NCBI GenBank assembly: GCA_017410365.1
Contig: JAFQQY010000043.1
Coordinates: forward strand, 1 to 64,000
Length of the DNA stretch: 64,000 bases
Direction of reading: 5' to 3'
Origin: Prevotella sp.
Lineage (GTDB): Bacteria; Bacteroidota; Bacteroidia; Bacteroidales; Bacteroidaceae
Shown: positions 15,505 through 26,600 of the stretch, one piece after another
How the letters are laid out: each line of letters begins with the position of its first letter
How positions within the stretch are numbered: the stretch's first letter is position 1
Made by a program: the position numbers and the translations under genes
The notes under the pieces: model-generated
The model's input: only the letters and a program-made list of their open reading frames with translations
The model's database searches: none
What the model was told of the DNA's origin: nothing

Positions 15505-17457
15505 ATGATTTCTGTTGAAGGACTTAAGGTTGAGTTCGGAGTGAAACCGCTGTTCAGCGGTGCCGGCTTCGTGGTGAATGAACGCGACAGAATAGCACTG
15601 GTTGGAAAGAACGGCGCCGGTAAGTCGACTCTGCTTAAGATACTCTGCGGGATGCAGAAACCCACAGACGGTACGGTGGCTGTACCCACAGACACTACAT
15701 TGGGATACCTGCCTCAGGTGATGACGCTGCATGACGACACTACTGTGAGGGAAGAGGCCAAGAAAGCCTTTGCCGACATGGCAAAAATGAAGGAGCGCAT
15801 AGACGATCTGAACCAGCAACTGGCTGAGCGCACCGACTATGAGAGTGACGACTATCTGGCTTTGGTGGAGAAGTTCACTGCCGAGCATGAGCGATATATG
15901 ATGATGGGTGCCGACAACTACGAGGCAGACATCGAAAGGACGTTGGGCGGTTTGGGATTCAAGCGGACAGACCTTGACAGACCTACGTGCGAGTTTAGTG
16001 GAGGCTGGCGCATGAGAATAGAACTGGCAAAGATTCTGCTCAGAAAACCAGACGTGCTGCTTCTCGACGAGCCTACCAACCATCTTGACATCGAGAGCAT
16101 ACAATGGTTGGAGCAGTTTCTGTTGCAATCGGCAAAGGCTGTGGTACTGGTGAGCCACGACCGTGCGTTCATAAACAACGTGTGCAACTGCACGTTAGAG
16201 ATATCTTGTGGCCAGGTGATTGACTATAAGGTGAAGTACGACGAATATGTGGTGCTGCGAAAGGATCGCCGCGAACAGCAGTTGAGAGCCTACGAGAACC
16301 AGCAGAAGGAGATGGCAGAGATGCGTGCCTTCATCGAACGGTTCCGCTATCAGGCCACCAAGGCTGTGCAGGTGCAGCAGAAGATAAAGCAACTGGAAAA
16401 GATAGTGCCCATAGAGGTCGACGAGGTAGATACATCGGCACTGAGACTTAAGTTCCCGCCATGCTTGCGTAGCGGCGACTATCCCGTGATATGCGATGAT
16501 GTTCGCAAGGACTATGGCGAGCAAACGGTGTTCGACCATGCCACGCTGACCATAAAGCGCGGCGAGAAAGTGGCTTTCGTTGGAAAGAACGGCGAGGGTA
16601 AGTCGACGCTGGTGAAGTGCATTATGGGCGAGATACCATTTACTGGCGAACTGAAGATTGGTCATAACATACAGATAGGATATTTTGCTCAGAATCAGGC
16701 GCAACTGTTGGATGAAAGTCTGACGGTTTTCGAGACGATAGACAACGTGGCTAAGGGTGAGGTGCGCCTCAGGATAAACGACATACTGGGAGCGTTCATG
16801 TTTGGAGGCGAGGCTTCCGACAAGAAGGTGAAGGTGCTATCTGGTGGTGAGCGCAGTCGCTTGGCAATGATAAGGTTGCTGCTGGAACCTGTGAATCTCT
16901 TGATACTCGACGAACCTACCAACCATCTGGACATGCAGTCGAAAGATGTGCTGAAGGATGCCATAAGGGCTTTCGACGGTACAGCTATCATCGTGAGTCA
17001 CGACCGTGAGTTCCTTGATGGTCTTGTGACCAAGGTCTACGAGTTTGGCGGTGGCAAGGTGAGAGAGCATCTGGGAGGAATCTATGATTTCCTTCGCTCG
17101 AAGCAGATAGCATCGCTGGCGGAGTTGGGCGCATCGCAAGGCAACAAGCAGGCAACGGCGACACAGGCAGCGGAACCTACGGCGCAAAGTCTACAGAAAC
17201 AGTCGTATGCTGAGCACAAGGAACAGCAGAAACAGATAAAGAAGGCAGAAAAGGCGGTGGCAGAATCGGAAAACAAAATAGCGAAATATGAATCGCGCCT
17301 CAAAGAACTCGACGATATACTCTGCAATCCTGAGAATGCTTCCAACATGGAATACGTGACGGAATATACCGACATCAAACGCCTGTTGGACGAGGAGGTG
17401 GACAGATGGGAGCAATTGTCGGAGGAGTTGATGAGGATTGGAGGATTGGAGAATTGA
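15505..17457 (+). CDS. ABC-F family ATPase (ribosome-associated)
   Basis: A 650-residue soluble protein with two ABC ATPase domains and no membrane segment. First Walker A GKNGAGKST at residues 34-42, signature 'FSGGWRMRIELA', Walker B 'VLLLDEPTNHLD'; second Walker A GKNGEGKST from residue 360, signature 'LSGGERSRLAM', Walker B 'LLILDEPTNHLD'. A charged linker between the domains ('RYQATKAVQVQQKIKQLEK') is the P-site tRNA interaction motif of ABC-F proteins, and the C-terminal 80 residues form a coiled coil. Such proteins act on stalled ribosomes and a few give antibiotic resistance; nothing here marks it as a resistance type. Confidence 0.93.
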   Translation: MISVEGLKVEFGVKPLFSGAGFVVNERDRIALVGKNGAGKSTLLKILCGMQKPTDGTVAVPTDTTLGYLPQVMTLHDDTTVREEAKKAFADMAKMKERIDDLNQQLAERTDYESDDYLALVEKFTAEHERYMMMGADNYEADIERTLGGLGFKRTDLDRPTCEFSGGWRMRIELAKILLRKPDVLLLDEPTNHLDIESIQWLEQFLLQSAKAVVLVSHDRAFINNVCNCTLEISCGQVIDYKVKYDEYVVLRKDRREQQLRAYENQQKEMAEMRAFIERFRYQATKAVQVQQKIKQLEKIVPIEVDEVDTSALRLKFPPCLRSGDYPVICDDVRKDYGEQTVFDHATLTIKRGEKVAFVGKNGEGKSTLVKCIMGEIPFTGELKIGHNIQIGYFAQNQAQLLDESLTVFETIDNVAKGEVRLRINDILGAFMFGGEASDKKVKVLSGGERSRLAMIRLLLEPVNLLILDEPTNHLDMQSKDVLKDAIRAFDGTAIIVSHDREFLDGLVTKVYEFGGGKVREHLGGIYDFLRSKQIASLAELGASQGNKQATATQAAEPTAQSLQKQSYAEHKEQQKQIKKAEKAVAESENKIAKYESRLKELDDILCNPENASNMEYVTEYTDIKRLLDEEVDRWEQLSEELMRIGGLEN

Positions 17458-17538
17458 AGACTGCGAAGCTGATGAGCGTAAGCGAGTAATTGAAGGGTTG
17501 AAAAATTGAAGATTTAAAGAATTTAAATATAAACAACA

Positions 17539-19575
17539 ATGAAAATCAAACATGTATTATCGGCTGTGGCAGTGGCATCACTGACTATAGCATGCGGACC
17601 ATCGGCACCAAAGTCTGGTATCGACCTCGCAAATCTTAATCAGGAGGTTAGTCCTGCTGAAGACTTCTATGAATTTGCTTGCGGAGGATGGATGAAAAAC
17701 CACCCGCTGCCAGCTGCTTACTCTCGCTACGGAAGTTTCGACAAACTGGGAGAAGACAACAACAAGCGTATCAACGACATCCTGAACGAACTGAAAAGCA
17801 AGGAGTACGAAGAGGGTACAACAGAGAAGAAACTCAGCGAACTCTACAAACTCTCTATCGACTCTGTACGCAGAAATGAAGAGGGCGTGAAGCCGGTGAT
17901 GCCTATCATCGAAAAGATGGAGGCTGCAAAGAGTGTAGACGAACTGTTTGCCATCGAGCTTGAACTTGCTCCTTACGGCAATAGCGAGTTTTTCGGTGCT
18001 TATATTGGAGCTGACGACAAGAACTCAACTCAGAACATCCTTAACGTAGTTCAGAGCGGTATCACACTCGGATTGAAGGAGTATTATCTTGATAACGACT
18101 CAGCAACAACAGCCATACGCGAGGCTTACAAGAACCACATCGTAAGAATGTTCCAGATGTTCGGCTTCGACGAAGCAGCATCAACAAAGAAGATGGAGAA
18201 CATCATGAAGCTTGAGACAGAGCTTGCAAAGAACTCTAAGTCGCGTACAGAAATGCGTGACCCAGAAGCAAACTACAACAAGACTACTCTGGAGGAGTTC
18301 AACAAGAAATATCCTAACATCAAGCTTGAGGCAATAGCAAACGCACAGGGCTTGAAGTCTGAGTATATTCAGGAGTTCATCGTCGGTCAGCCATTGTTCA
18401 TGGAGGCAGTAAACAAGTTGCGTGAAACAATGACCGCCGACGAGTATCGCGACTACATGGAGTGGGGACAGATAATGAGCGCTGTAAGCTATCTGAGCGA
18501 CGACGTGGTGGCTGCCAACTTCGATTTCTTCGGCAAGACAATGTCTGGCCGCAAGGAAGACTATCCGTTGTGGAAGCGTGCCACAATGCAGGTTGAGCGC
18601 GTGATGGGCGAGGCACTCGGACAGATATACGTGGCTAAATACTTCCCTGCATCATCAAAGGAGCGCATGGAGCAGTTGGTGAAGAACCTTCAGATTGCTC
18701 TCGGCGAGCGCATCGATGCACAGGAGTGGATGAGTGACAGCACAAAGGTGAACGCTCACCAGAAGCTCGATGCTTTCTACGTGAAGATAGGTTATCCTGA
18801 CAAGTGGACAGACATGACAGCACTGGCCATCGACCCAGAGAAGTCATACTACGAAAACATACGTGAGTGCAACAAGTTCTGGAATGCTCACACAATAGAA
18901 GAGAAGGCAGGCAAGCCAGTAGACCGCGACGAGTGGCACATGACACCACAGACAGTAAACGCATACTACAACCCGACAACCAACGAAATCTGCTTCCCAG
19001 CAGGTATCCTTCAGCCACCATTCTTCGACCCAGAGGCTGACGATGCATTCAACTATGGTGCCATCGGTGTGGTGATAGGTCATGAGATGACTCACGGCTT
19101 CGACGACCAGGGACGCCGCTATGACAAGGACGGTAACATGAAAGACTGGTGGACAGCTGAAGACGGACAGAAGTTCAACGAGCGTGCACAGGTGTGCGTA
19201 GACTTCTTCAACAATATCAAGGTGCTTGACGACCTGAACGCCAACGGACAGTTGACATTGGGCGAGAACCTTGCCGACCACGGAGGTCTTCAGGTGGCTT
19301 ACTACGCACTGAAGAACGCCACCAAGGACAACCCGCTGCCTGAAATAGACGGCTTCACAGCAGAACAGCGCTTCTTCCTGGCATACTCTGGCGTATGGGC
19401 AGGAAACATCACAGAAGAAGAAATGCGCAACCGCACAAAGAGCGACCCTCACTCTCTGGGACGCTGGCGCGTGAACGGTACGCTGCCACATATCGACATG
19501 TGGTATGAAGCGTTCGACGTGAAGGAAGGCGACAAGATGTATATTCCTAAGGAAAAGCGCGTGACATTGTGGTAA
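17539..19575 (+). CDS. pepO: M13 family zinc metallopeptidase, lipoprotein (PepO-like)
   Basis: A 678-residue neprilysin-type endopeptidase. The N-terminus ends in a lipobox (LTIAC, Cys20), so it is anchored by lipid, probably at the periplasmic or outer face. Zinc site: H515-E516-MT-H519 in 'VVIGHEMTHGFDDQGR' and the third ligand E576 in 'GENLADHGG' (with D580). 'NAYYNPTTNEICFPAGILQPP' is the substrate-binding region. The protein ends in the usual W-terminal motif. Likely degrades oligopeptides for nutrition. Preceded by 81 bases of AT-rich sequence with no good promoter, so it may be cotranscribed with the ABC-F gene; followed by a strong terminator. Confidence 0.95.
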   Translation: MKIKHVLSAVAVASLTIACGPSAPKSGIDLANLNQEVSPAEDFYEFACGGWMKNHPLPAAYSRYGSFDKLGEDNNKRINDILNELKSKEYEEGTTEKKLSELYKLSIDSVRRNEEGVKPVMPIIEKMEAAKSVDELFAIELELAPYGNSEFFGAYIGADDKNSTQNILNVVQSGITLGLKEYYLDNDSATTAIREAYKNHIVRMFQMFGFDEAASTKKMENIMKLETELAKNSKSRTEMRDPEANYNKTTLEEFNKKYPNIKLEAIANAQGLKSEYIQEFIVGQPLFMEAVNKLRETMTADEYRDYMEWGQIMSAVSYLSDDVVAANFDFFGKTMSGRKEDYPLWKRATMQVERVMGEALGQIYVAKYFPASSKERMEQLVKNLQIALGERIDAQEWMSDSTKVNAHQKLDAFYVKIGYPDKWTDMTALAIDPEKSYYENIRECNKFWNAHTIEEKAGKPVDRDEWHMTPQTVNAYYNPTTNEICFPAGILQPPFFDPEADDAFNYGAIGVVIGHEMTHGFDDQGRRYDKDGNMKDWWTAEDGQKFNERAQVCVDFFNNIKVLDDLNANGQLTLGENLADHGGLQVAYYALKNATKDNPLPEIDGFTAEQRFFLAYSGVWAGNITEEEMRNRTKSDPHSLGRWRVNGTLPHIDMWYEAFDVKEGDKMYIPKEKRVTLW

Positions 19576-19632
19576 GCAAGACCAAGGACCGCTGAGGCGG
19601 CAGTTGCCCCACCGGAACCTTGAAAACGATAT

Positions 19633-19677
19633 GACGGAAGCTGAAAGTAAGAAACACTTCGGCTTCCGTCTTTTTTT
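19633..19677 (+). terminator. Intrinsic terminator after pepO
   Basis: GACGGAAGC (19633-19641) pairs with GCTTCCGTC (19662-19670), followed by seven T. It separates pepO from the signalling operon. Confidence 0.85.
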
Positions 19678-19732
19678 ATCATGCAAATGCCACTTTTGCA
19701 ACTTTTAATTCTTATTTTTTAATTTTATTTTA

Positions 19733-19740
19733 TATCTTTG
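19733..19740 (+). promoter_or_regulatory. -7 box of the signalling operon
   Basis: TATCTTTG, about 30 bases before the ATG at 19771. It rules out the longer frame that starts inside the box. No clear -33 element; the upstream sequence is a T-rich tract. Confidence 0.65.
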
Positions 19741-19770
19741 CCTTTTGAAATTGTAACTATTTGCGAAGAT

Positions 19771-20637
19771 ATGAACGACGATTACATGTCAGATATAAAT
19801 AATGCAGAAATAACACAGCGTACGCTAAGGCCGCAAGAACCAGCTGCTGAGACGGAAATGCAACAGGAAGTGGTGGAGAATATCCAGCCTGCGACAGATG
19901 TGCTAGAGGCTGTCTGTTGCCCATTTTGCGGCGAGATGATGGATGCCGATGCCGACTATTGCGAGTCGTGCCACAGATATGTTAACGGCAACGTATGTTC
20001 GTATTGCGGAACGGCACTTAGCGGCGAAGAGGCCTACTGCTCGGAGTGTGGCAACCCAAGAGGAGGACTGGTTTGTCCGGCATGCCACACAATGAACGAC
20101 TTTGCCTTCTGCAAGCAATGCGGTACACCGCTCACCGACGAGGCTAAAGCCATGGTGGCTGAGATGATGCAGCATCCCGATTTCATAGAACTGAAGGCAG
20201 CCGTAGAACAGATGAGTAATCTTGAGAATTGTCTTCCATACACCTCAGAGCGCGACATCGTTTGCAAGCAGATGAACGAAAAGCTGCGCGAAAGGGTGCT
20301 GACGCTGTTGGCTAAGGACAGAGGCGAAGAAAACCCTGAAGTGAGGCCGCTGCCAGAGACAAGAATGTCTGAAGAACAGCTTAACGCCAAGAAAGAGCAA
20401 GTCATAGAAAAGGTAATGGAACTGCTGGAAAAGTTGGCGCTGGTAAAGGCAGAATCGCCAGTCAAGGCACGTAACTACTGCATGGCAACCAAGCCCGCCG
20501 GAGTCAGGTTGGCATGGGTGTGCAATTATAAACACGCTATGCATAGCAGTCCTTGCGGATGCGCAAAACCGCATCTCGGTGGAAAATGGGTTATTTTAGG
20601 ACGTGGAACTAAAGGTAATATAAAAGATGACAACTGA
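19771..20637 (+). CDS. Triple zinc ribbon protein, first gene of the signalling operon
   Basis: A 288-residue protein with six CxxC knuckles that form three zinc ribbons: C50/C53 with C64/C67, C76/C79 with C90/C93, C102/C105 with C114/C117. The first 48 residues are acidic and disordered. After the ribbons come two helical segments (residues 125-160 and 195-230) and a C-terminal Cys/His-rich piece (WVCNYKHAMHSSPCGC) that may bind another metal. No enzyme motif. It overlaps the kinase gene by 11 bases, so the two are translationally coupled, which argues for a direct partnership, such as an adaptor or sensor for the kinase. Start at 19771 chosen from the -7 box; ATG 19786 is possible. Confidence 0.85.
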   Translation: MNDDYMSDINNAEITQRTLRPQEPAAETEMQQEVVENIQPATDVLEAVCCPFCGEMMDADADYCESCHRYVNGNVCSYCGTALSGEEAYCSECGNPRGGLVCPACHTMNDFAFCKQCGTPLTDEAKAMVAEMMQHPDFIELKAAVEQMSNLENCLPYTSERDIVCKQMNEKLRERVLTLLAKDRGEENPEVRPLPETRMSEEQLNAKKEQVIEKVMELLEKLALVKAESPVKARNYCMATKPAGVRLAWVCNYKHAMHSSPCGCAKPHLGGKWVILGRGTKGNIKDDN

Positions 20638-23575
20638 TAATGACAATACGTTGAGAGTAGGCATGGGAGGCTATGGCGAACTCAGGACCTTTAGCGACAA
20701 CGACAAGACAGCGCGAACGGTTCCAACTCTCTCGATGCCAGACGCCGACTTTGAAGGCCTAGACGATTTTGTTCTGAAAGGCAAGGCGTATAAGAAGATA
20801 AAATGCCTCAGCGACGAATCGGGCGAAGCGCAGGTCTTTCTTGTAGGCAATGCAGGAAAGGAATATGTGCTGAAACTATATTACCCTAACTTCAGCATCA
20901 ACAAGAAAATGCTGAAGATTGTGGCAAACATGAACTTTGAAATGATTGTCAGGCTCTATGATTTCGGAAAGACATACGTCGACGGCAAGAACAGAGACTA
21001 TGAGCTGATGGAATATCTGAAGGGCGGCACACAGGTCAACTATAGTGTTGGCGGCAATATCAACGTCTTCAGAAGAATAGCTCTGCAAGCTGCTGCTTCG
21101 CTGGCATATTGCCACAACTGCAACATCATTCACAAGGATATAAAGCCAAGCAACTTCTTCTTCAGAGACGAGACGCACACAGAAGTGGTGTTGGGAGATT
21201 TCGGTATATCATCGATAATGGACGGCGACAAAAAGACGCTCAAGACCTCTCAGGCAAGAACACCGCTATATGCAGCTCCGGAAATGTATAACGACGTGAT
21301 AGATGGCGTAGTGGAAATAACACCAGCTGTCGACTTCTATTCACTTGGCATCACGCTGATGACCATCTGGAAGGGCGAAGCGCCAATGGCAACTAACGAG
21401 AGAGCCATGATGAGACGTAAGAGCGAAGGACGCCTGCCCGGTATTGATGAACTGCCTGAAAGGGTGAAGATGATTGTGCAAGGACTGACTTCCGTAAACC
21501 CTGCTTCAAGATGGGGATACGATGAGGTGGAGAGTTGGTTCGAAGGTGGTTCGCCAAAGGTTGACATGTCATCGCCTGTGCTGAGATATAAGAGTTTTGT
21601 AGTTGACCCGGAACGCAACCTCGTGGCCGACAATGTTCATGAACTGATACCGCTATTGCTCGACAATGAACGCGTGGCATGCAACTATCTGTATAGTGGC
21701 CGCATAGCCGAATGGTTGGAGCAGAGCGGAAATGTAAAACTGGCTGTAACGCTGAGGGATATCGTAACTAACAAGTACCCAGTAAACCAAATGGCAGGGT
21801 TATGGTCGGCCGTTTATGCCATGGAGAGTTCTTATCCCTACAAGGATTTGCATGGCAATATGTGCGACAACATACATAGTGTGGCTATATCGATGCTCAG
21901 TTATGCCGACGAGTATAGTGTGGCGTTGCGAAACATCTATGACCCACTCTGGATATATATAGAGAGTCACACAAAGTGCAATATGGAGCGATTGCGTGGC
22001 TATTTCAGTTCGGATAAGGACAAGACAAGCAGAAAGGACATACTGAAGGTTGTCTATGAGATAGATCCGGACATTCCGCTGTTGGCACGCCATCAGTCGT
22101 CAAGCATAAAGGAGATAGTAAGGAGTTTCGGAGGCGATAACCTTACGGAAGACGAGTGGCAGGCACTTACCGACGGCCGACTGCTGGCATGGATGTATAG
22201 TCATGAGACAAGCATGGCTTGCGAATCGTTGCGAATCCTGATTGACGGACAACCGTATAGCAGGCAGTTGGCATATAAGGTACTTTATAACCTTGACCGT
22301 ATGGCTGCCTACGACCTGAAAGATGCCGATACTCCGTTGAAGGTGGGTGAGTTGCTGGCAGAACAGCTAAGGCAGCTGCAGAACGCCACAGACGAAGAAG
22401 TGGCACTGGCAATAGCCGATTTCAGCGACCCAGACGGACGTTTTGCATACTTCGCACAGTTGCATGGATGGACAAAAGAACTGGCAGAGTCGAGAGCATG
22501 CTTCGACATGAAGAGTCCTGAAAACAAGGACAGGCTTGGAGCATATGACATGCGTACGGCTGCCTACCGCTTCTGCAAGATACTAGGCGAGAAACCTGGC
22601 TATCTGTTGTCTGACGGAACCATCGTTACCGAGGACACATATACAGAACCGAAATATATGTCGTTGGTGCGCACGGAATTGCGTTGTGCTTGCTTTGCAC
22701 AATGGATGTCGGTGGCATTTCACGAAGACCCAAACAAGGACTTCTCTGAAACTTACAGTTATGAGCGTAGTCTGGAACAATGGCTTCTGGCATTGGGAAA
22801 TATTGACCCGCAACAGAAGTACTACAAGCGTTTTGAGAATGCTAAGGAGGAGACAAAGCGCAAGTGCGACGAGCTGAGAGACTACTACAACGGTGTCAAG
22901 ACACGCGAAACCCTGTGGCGCTCTGTCTTCTATGCTTTGACAATACTTTGGCTGCTGATGCTGGTTTTCGTTGGCATAAGCAACAAGGAATATGTACTCG
23001 AACATTCGTTCATATCTATAGCCCTGCCATTGGGTGGCGTGTCAGCCCTGCTTATGATGCTTAAGGCATATTTCAGAGGCTACGGCTTCCTTATGTCGTT
23101 GATATGGGGCATAGGCGGTTTCCTCACATCGTACATACCTATATGGCTGTTGAAACTTGTGGATGCAGGCATGCCGTCGTTGTTTGTGCCCGCTGTAGTC
23201 TTGATAACACTCGTATATGCATTCATTTGCCATCGTTCTGATTTCAACGGCGTAGGCAAGGAAGACAAGAAACTGATAGGCGAAGTGCTGGACGGTGATA
23301 TCAACTCACGTCTTTTAGAACCGCTATATTATTCTTTCAAGGCCAAGACCTATAAGTATAAGGGCACAAAGTTTGGCTTGATGGACGATATATATAATCA
23401 GATAAATTCCGTGGCAGGCGAGAGCGTCATTCATTACGCTTTCTGGTGCCTGATGCCATTGCTGTTTGTGCTTGAGATTGTGGTGTTCAGTCCTAAGCTC
23501 ATGGACTTCAAGACTCCCGACCTAGGAGTAAATCCAACGAAGGTAATACAACAGTTAGAGTCTGATATAGAATAA
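20627..23575 (+). CDS. Membrane-attached Ser/Thr protein kinase
   Basis: A 982-residue Hanks-type kinase. Catalytic domain at about residues 55-310: invariant lysine K83 ('YVLKLYYP'), catalytic loop H169-K-D171-IKPSN, D191-FG in 'LGDFGIS', and 'PLYAAPEM'. All key residues are present, so it should be active. The H-K-D instead of H-R-D loop means it may not need activation-loop phosphorylation. Residues 320-760 form a long helical region without a family I can name. Residues about 764-880 and 934-953 hold four to five membrane segments, so the kinase faces the cytoplasm on a C-terminal membrane anchor. This is opposite to the PknB layout, which carries an extracellular C-terminal sensor. It overlaps the zinc ribbon gene and is 32 bases from the AAA gene. 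Confidence 0.92.
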   Translation: MTTDNDNTLRVGMGGYGELRTFSDNDKTARTVPTLSMPDADFEGLDDFVLKGKAYKKIKCLSDESGEAQVFLVGNAGKEYVLKLYYPNFSINKKMLKIVANMNFEMIVRLYDFGKTYVDGKNRDYELMEYLKGGTQVNYSVGGNINVFRRIALQAAASLAYCHNCNIIHKDIKPSNFFFRDETHTEVVLGDFGISSIMDGDKKTLKTSQARTPLYAAPEMYNDVIDGVVEITPAVDFYSLGITLMTIWKGEAPMATNERAMMRRKSEGRLPGIDELPERVKMIVQGLTSVNPASRWGYDEVESWFEGGSPKVDMSSPVLRYKSFVVDPERNLVADNVHELIPLLLDNERVACNYLYSGRIAEWLEQSGNVKLAVTLRDIVTNKYPVNQMAGLWSAVYAMESSYPYKDLHGNMCDNIHSVAISMLSYADEYSVALRNIYDPLWIYIESHTKCNMERLRGYFSSDKDKTSRKDILKVVYEIDPDIPLLARHQSSSIKEIVRSFGGDNLTEDEWQALTDGRLLAWMYSHETSMACESLRILIDGQPYSRQLAYKVLYNLDRMAAYDLKDADTPLKVGELLAEQLRQLQNATDEEVALAIADFSDPDGRFAYFAQLHGWTKELAESRACFDMKSPENKDRLGAYDMRTAAYRFCKILGEKPGYLLSDGTIVTEDTYTEPKYMSLVRTELRCACFAQWMSVAFHEDPNKDFSETYSYERSLEQWLLALGNIDPQQKYYKRFENAKEETKRKCDELRDYYNGVKTRETLWRSVFYALTILWLLMLVFVGISNKEYVLEHSFISIALPLGGVSALLMMLKAYFRGYGFLMSLIWGIGGFLTSYIPIWLLKLVDAGMPSLFVPAVVLITLVYAFICHRSDFNGVGKEDKKLIGEVLDGDINSRLLEPLYYSFKAKTYKYKGTKFGLMDDIYNQINSVAGESVIHYAFWCLMPLLFVLEIVVFSPKLMDFKTPDLGVNPTKVIQQLESDIE

Positions 23576-23607
23576 GATACAAAAGTAAGAGCAACATAAG
23601 AGATAGA

Positions 23608-26600
23608 ATGAAATGTGAGCATTGTCATAAAGAGAACCGCTCGATAGCCAGATTCTGCAAATGGTGTGGCGCGGCATTGTCTGCCCACAATCTTCTTGAG
23701 CGCCTGGTAGGACTTGATGAGATTAAGCAGCAGATGAAGACCGTAGTCGATACATATACCTTCCTTCATTCAAGGAAGGATATCAGCAACGTGCGCATCA
23801 GCGTAAACGCTATCATCATAGGAGAAACCGGTACAGGCAAGACAATGCTTGCAGAAATCATACGCGATTATTTCTATCAGCACAAAATAATAAACAAACC
23901 GAAACTGACAATGGTTGATGCCGTTGACTATCAGAGGTTTGTTGACAAATGGGATGACAATATAAAGAAAGCACGTGGCGGTATATTGTTCTTCGACAAT
24001 GTGCAGAAGTTGCTTCCCGACAGATATTCCAATCAGGTGAATCCGCTCGACAAGTTGTTTGTGGAAATGGACCATTGGAATGACGACCCTATTGTAATAA
24101 TCTCAGGACTACCAAAGGGATTGGACGATTTCCTTGAGAACAACCCGGCAATAGCCAATCGTTTCAAGTACAAGTTCCACCTGCCTACACCTGGTTGTCA
24201 GGATTTGTGCATGATATGCAAGCAGATGCTGCAGACAAAATATTCTTTGGTTTCTTATACTCCAGAGGCAGATGCAAAGCTGAACAGGTATTTCAAATAT
24301 CTGTTGAAGACAAAAGACGAGACCTTCGGGTATGCTCATGAGGCGGCAAAGGTGGCAGAAGATATTTTCACTTCTTTCATTAGCAGAGGAGTAAATGCCA
24401 CATGCATAGAAGAGTCAGACATACGTGGCTATGTGCCACAGGAAAGAAGTCTCGACGAGATACTTGCCGATATGGATTCCTACATCGGTATGGATGAGGT
24501 GAAGCACGCCGTAAAGGAAATTGCTTATGCCGTAAAGAACAATACCGAGCGTGTAGAACGTGGTCTTGGCGAGAAAGGCAAGATGGGCGTTCATATAGTA
24601 CTTACCGGTAATCCAGGAACAGGTAAGACCACCATTGCCCGTAAGCTTGGCGAGATATTGTCAGCCATAGGTTATTTGGACAGCGGTCATGTTGTAGAGG
24701 TGGACAGAGCCCAGATGGTAAGTCCATATCAGGGAGAAACACCGAAACTCGTAGACCGCCTGTGCGACAAGGCCATGGGAGGAATTTTGTTTGTTGACGA
24801 GGCATATACTTTGGTACCGCTTAGCAGTTCGGGTGAGCGTGACAACCAAGGAGCACAAGCCTTGGAGAAACTGATGAAGAGAATGGAAGACGACCGAGGC
24901 GAGTTTGTTGTTGTGGCAGCAGGCTATCGCACGGAAATGGACAATCTGTTCAGAATAAATCAGGGATTCAAGAGCCGTTTCAACTATTTCCTTAATATAG
25001 ACGACTACACTCCGATGGAGCTTTATTGCATATTGGAGTCGTTTGCGCGCGACAAGAAGTACGTCTTCTCCGATTCTGCTTTCGAGCTGATAAGGAAGAT
25101 GATAAAGGAGATGTACGACAACAGAGGCAAGGACTTTGCCAATGGCAGAACGATGCGCCAGTTGTTTGATACCATGTGCAAGAAACAGGCTGAGCGCCTG
25201 GAACAAGGCAACCTGCATCTATTGAGCGACGAGCAACTTATGACGATTGAGGCTGAAGATGTGCCTTATGAAGCGCCTAAGCAAGCCAATGTTTCTGACT
25301 GCTTGAATAAGTTGAACGGTCTTGTAGGTCTTCAATCCGTCAAGAACGAAATATCTAATCTGGCATCGTTCATCAATCTCCAGATTATGCGTGGAGACAA
25401 CAATACTTTCCAAGGCAAGCACTATGTCTTTACTGGTAATCCTGGAACGGGCAAAACAACCGTGGCTAGGATTATGGCAGAGGTGTTCGCTACACTTGGT
25501 GTATTGACAAGAGGTCATCTTGTTGAGGCGGACAGAAGCAATCTTGTGGCAGGCTATAGTGGTCAGACGGCCATTAAGACCAACCAACTGATTGACTCGG
25601 CCATGGGAGGCGTACTGTTTATCGATGAAGCATATACTTTGAAGTCGAGTGATGGCGACGCCTTTGGTTCCGAAGCCATTGACACGTTGCTCAAGCGACT
25701 GGAAGACGACCGTGGCAAGTTTATTTGCATCGTGGCAGGATATACCGACCAGATGCATGACTTCATAGATTCCAACCCTGGATTGAAGAGCCGCTTTACC
25801 CAAACTATACATTTCGATGACTATACGCCAGACGAACTGACAGACATCTTCCTGGCTATGGCCTACAGAAAGCACTTCGTAATAGAAGACGATACAAGCG
25901 CAGCCGTACATAGACTCTTTGAACAACTCTACTTGCGTAAAGACAAGAATTTCGGCAATGCCCGTGAGGCAAGAAAAGTGTTCGACGAGACGGTAGAAAA
26001 ACAAAGCCACAGGTTGATAAGAGAAATGTCTAATCCTCAGTTCGTACAGGCAGATATGTATAAGCTGACGGTAGAAGACCTCCCGATGTCGCAAGGCGAG
26101 AAGAAGCGTCCATTAGACGAGATACTCAACGAGTTCGACAAGCTTGTAGGCATGCGCTCTGTCAAGAATATGGTAAGACGACTGGCCGTTCAGAGCATGT
26201 TCATGCGTCAGCGCTCAGAACAAGGTGTTGGCAATGTACAGCAGATGGTCATGAACTTTATTCTTACAGGTAACCCTGGCACAGGCAAGACCACCATAGC
26301 ACGAAAGATGGGCGAACTGCTTTATAGCATGGACATCTTGTCGTCGAGCAAGGTTGTCGAGGTGAGCCGGGCATCGCTTGTGGGAAAGTATATGGGCGAA
26401 ACCCCTAAGATAGTCAACAAGATGTGCGACAAGGCTATGGGCGGTATCTTGTTCATTGATGAGGCCTACATGCTGAACACCGACAACGACAACTACGGCA
26501 AAGAAGCCATAGACACCTTGGTAAAGCGAATGGAAGACGACCGTGGCAAGTTTGTTGTCATAGCTGCCGGTTATAAGGACGAGATGAGCAACTTCATGAT

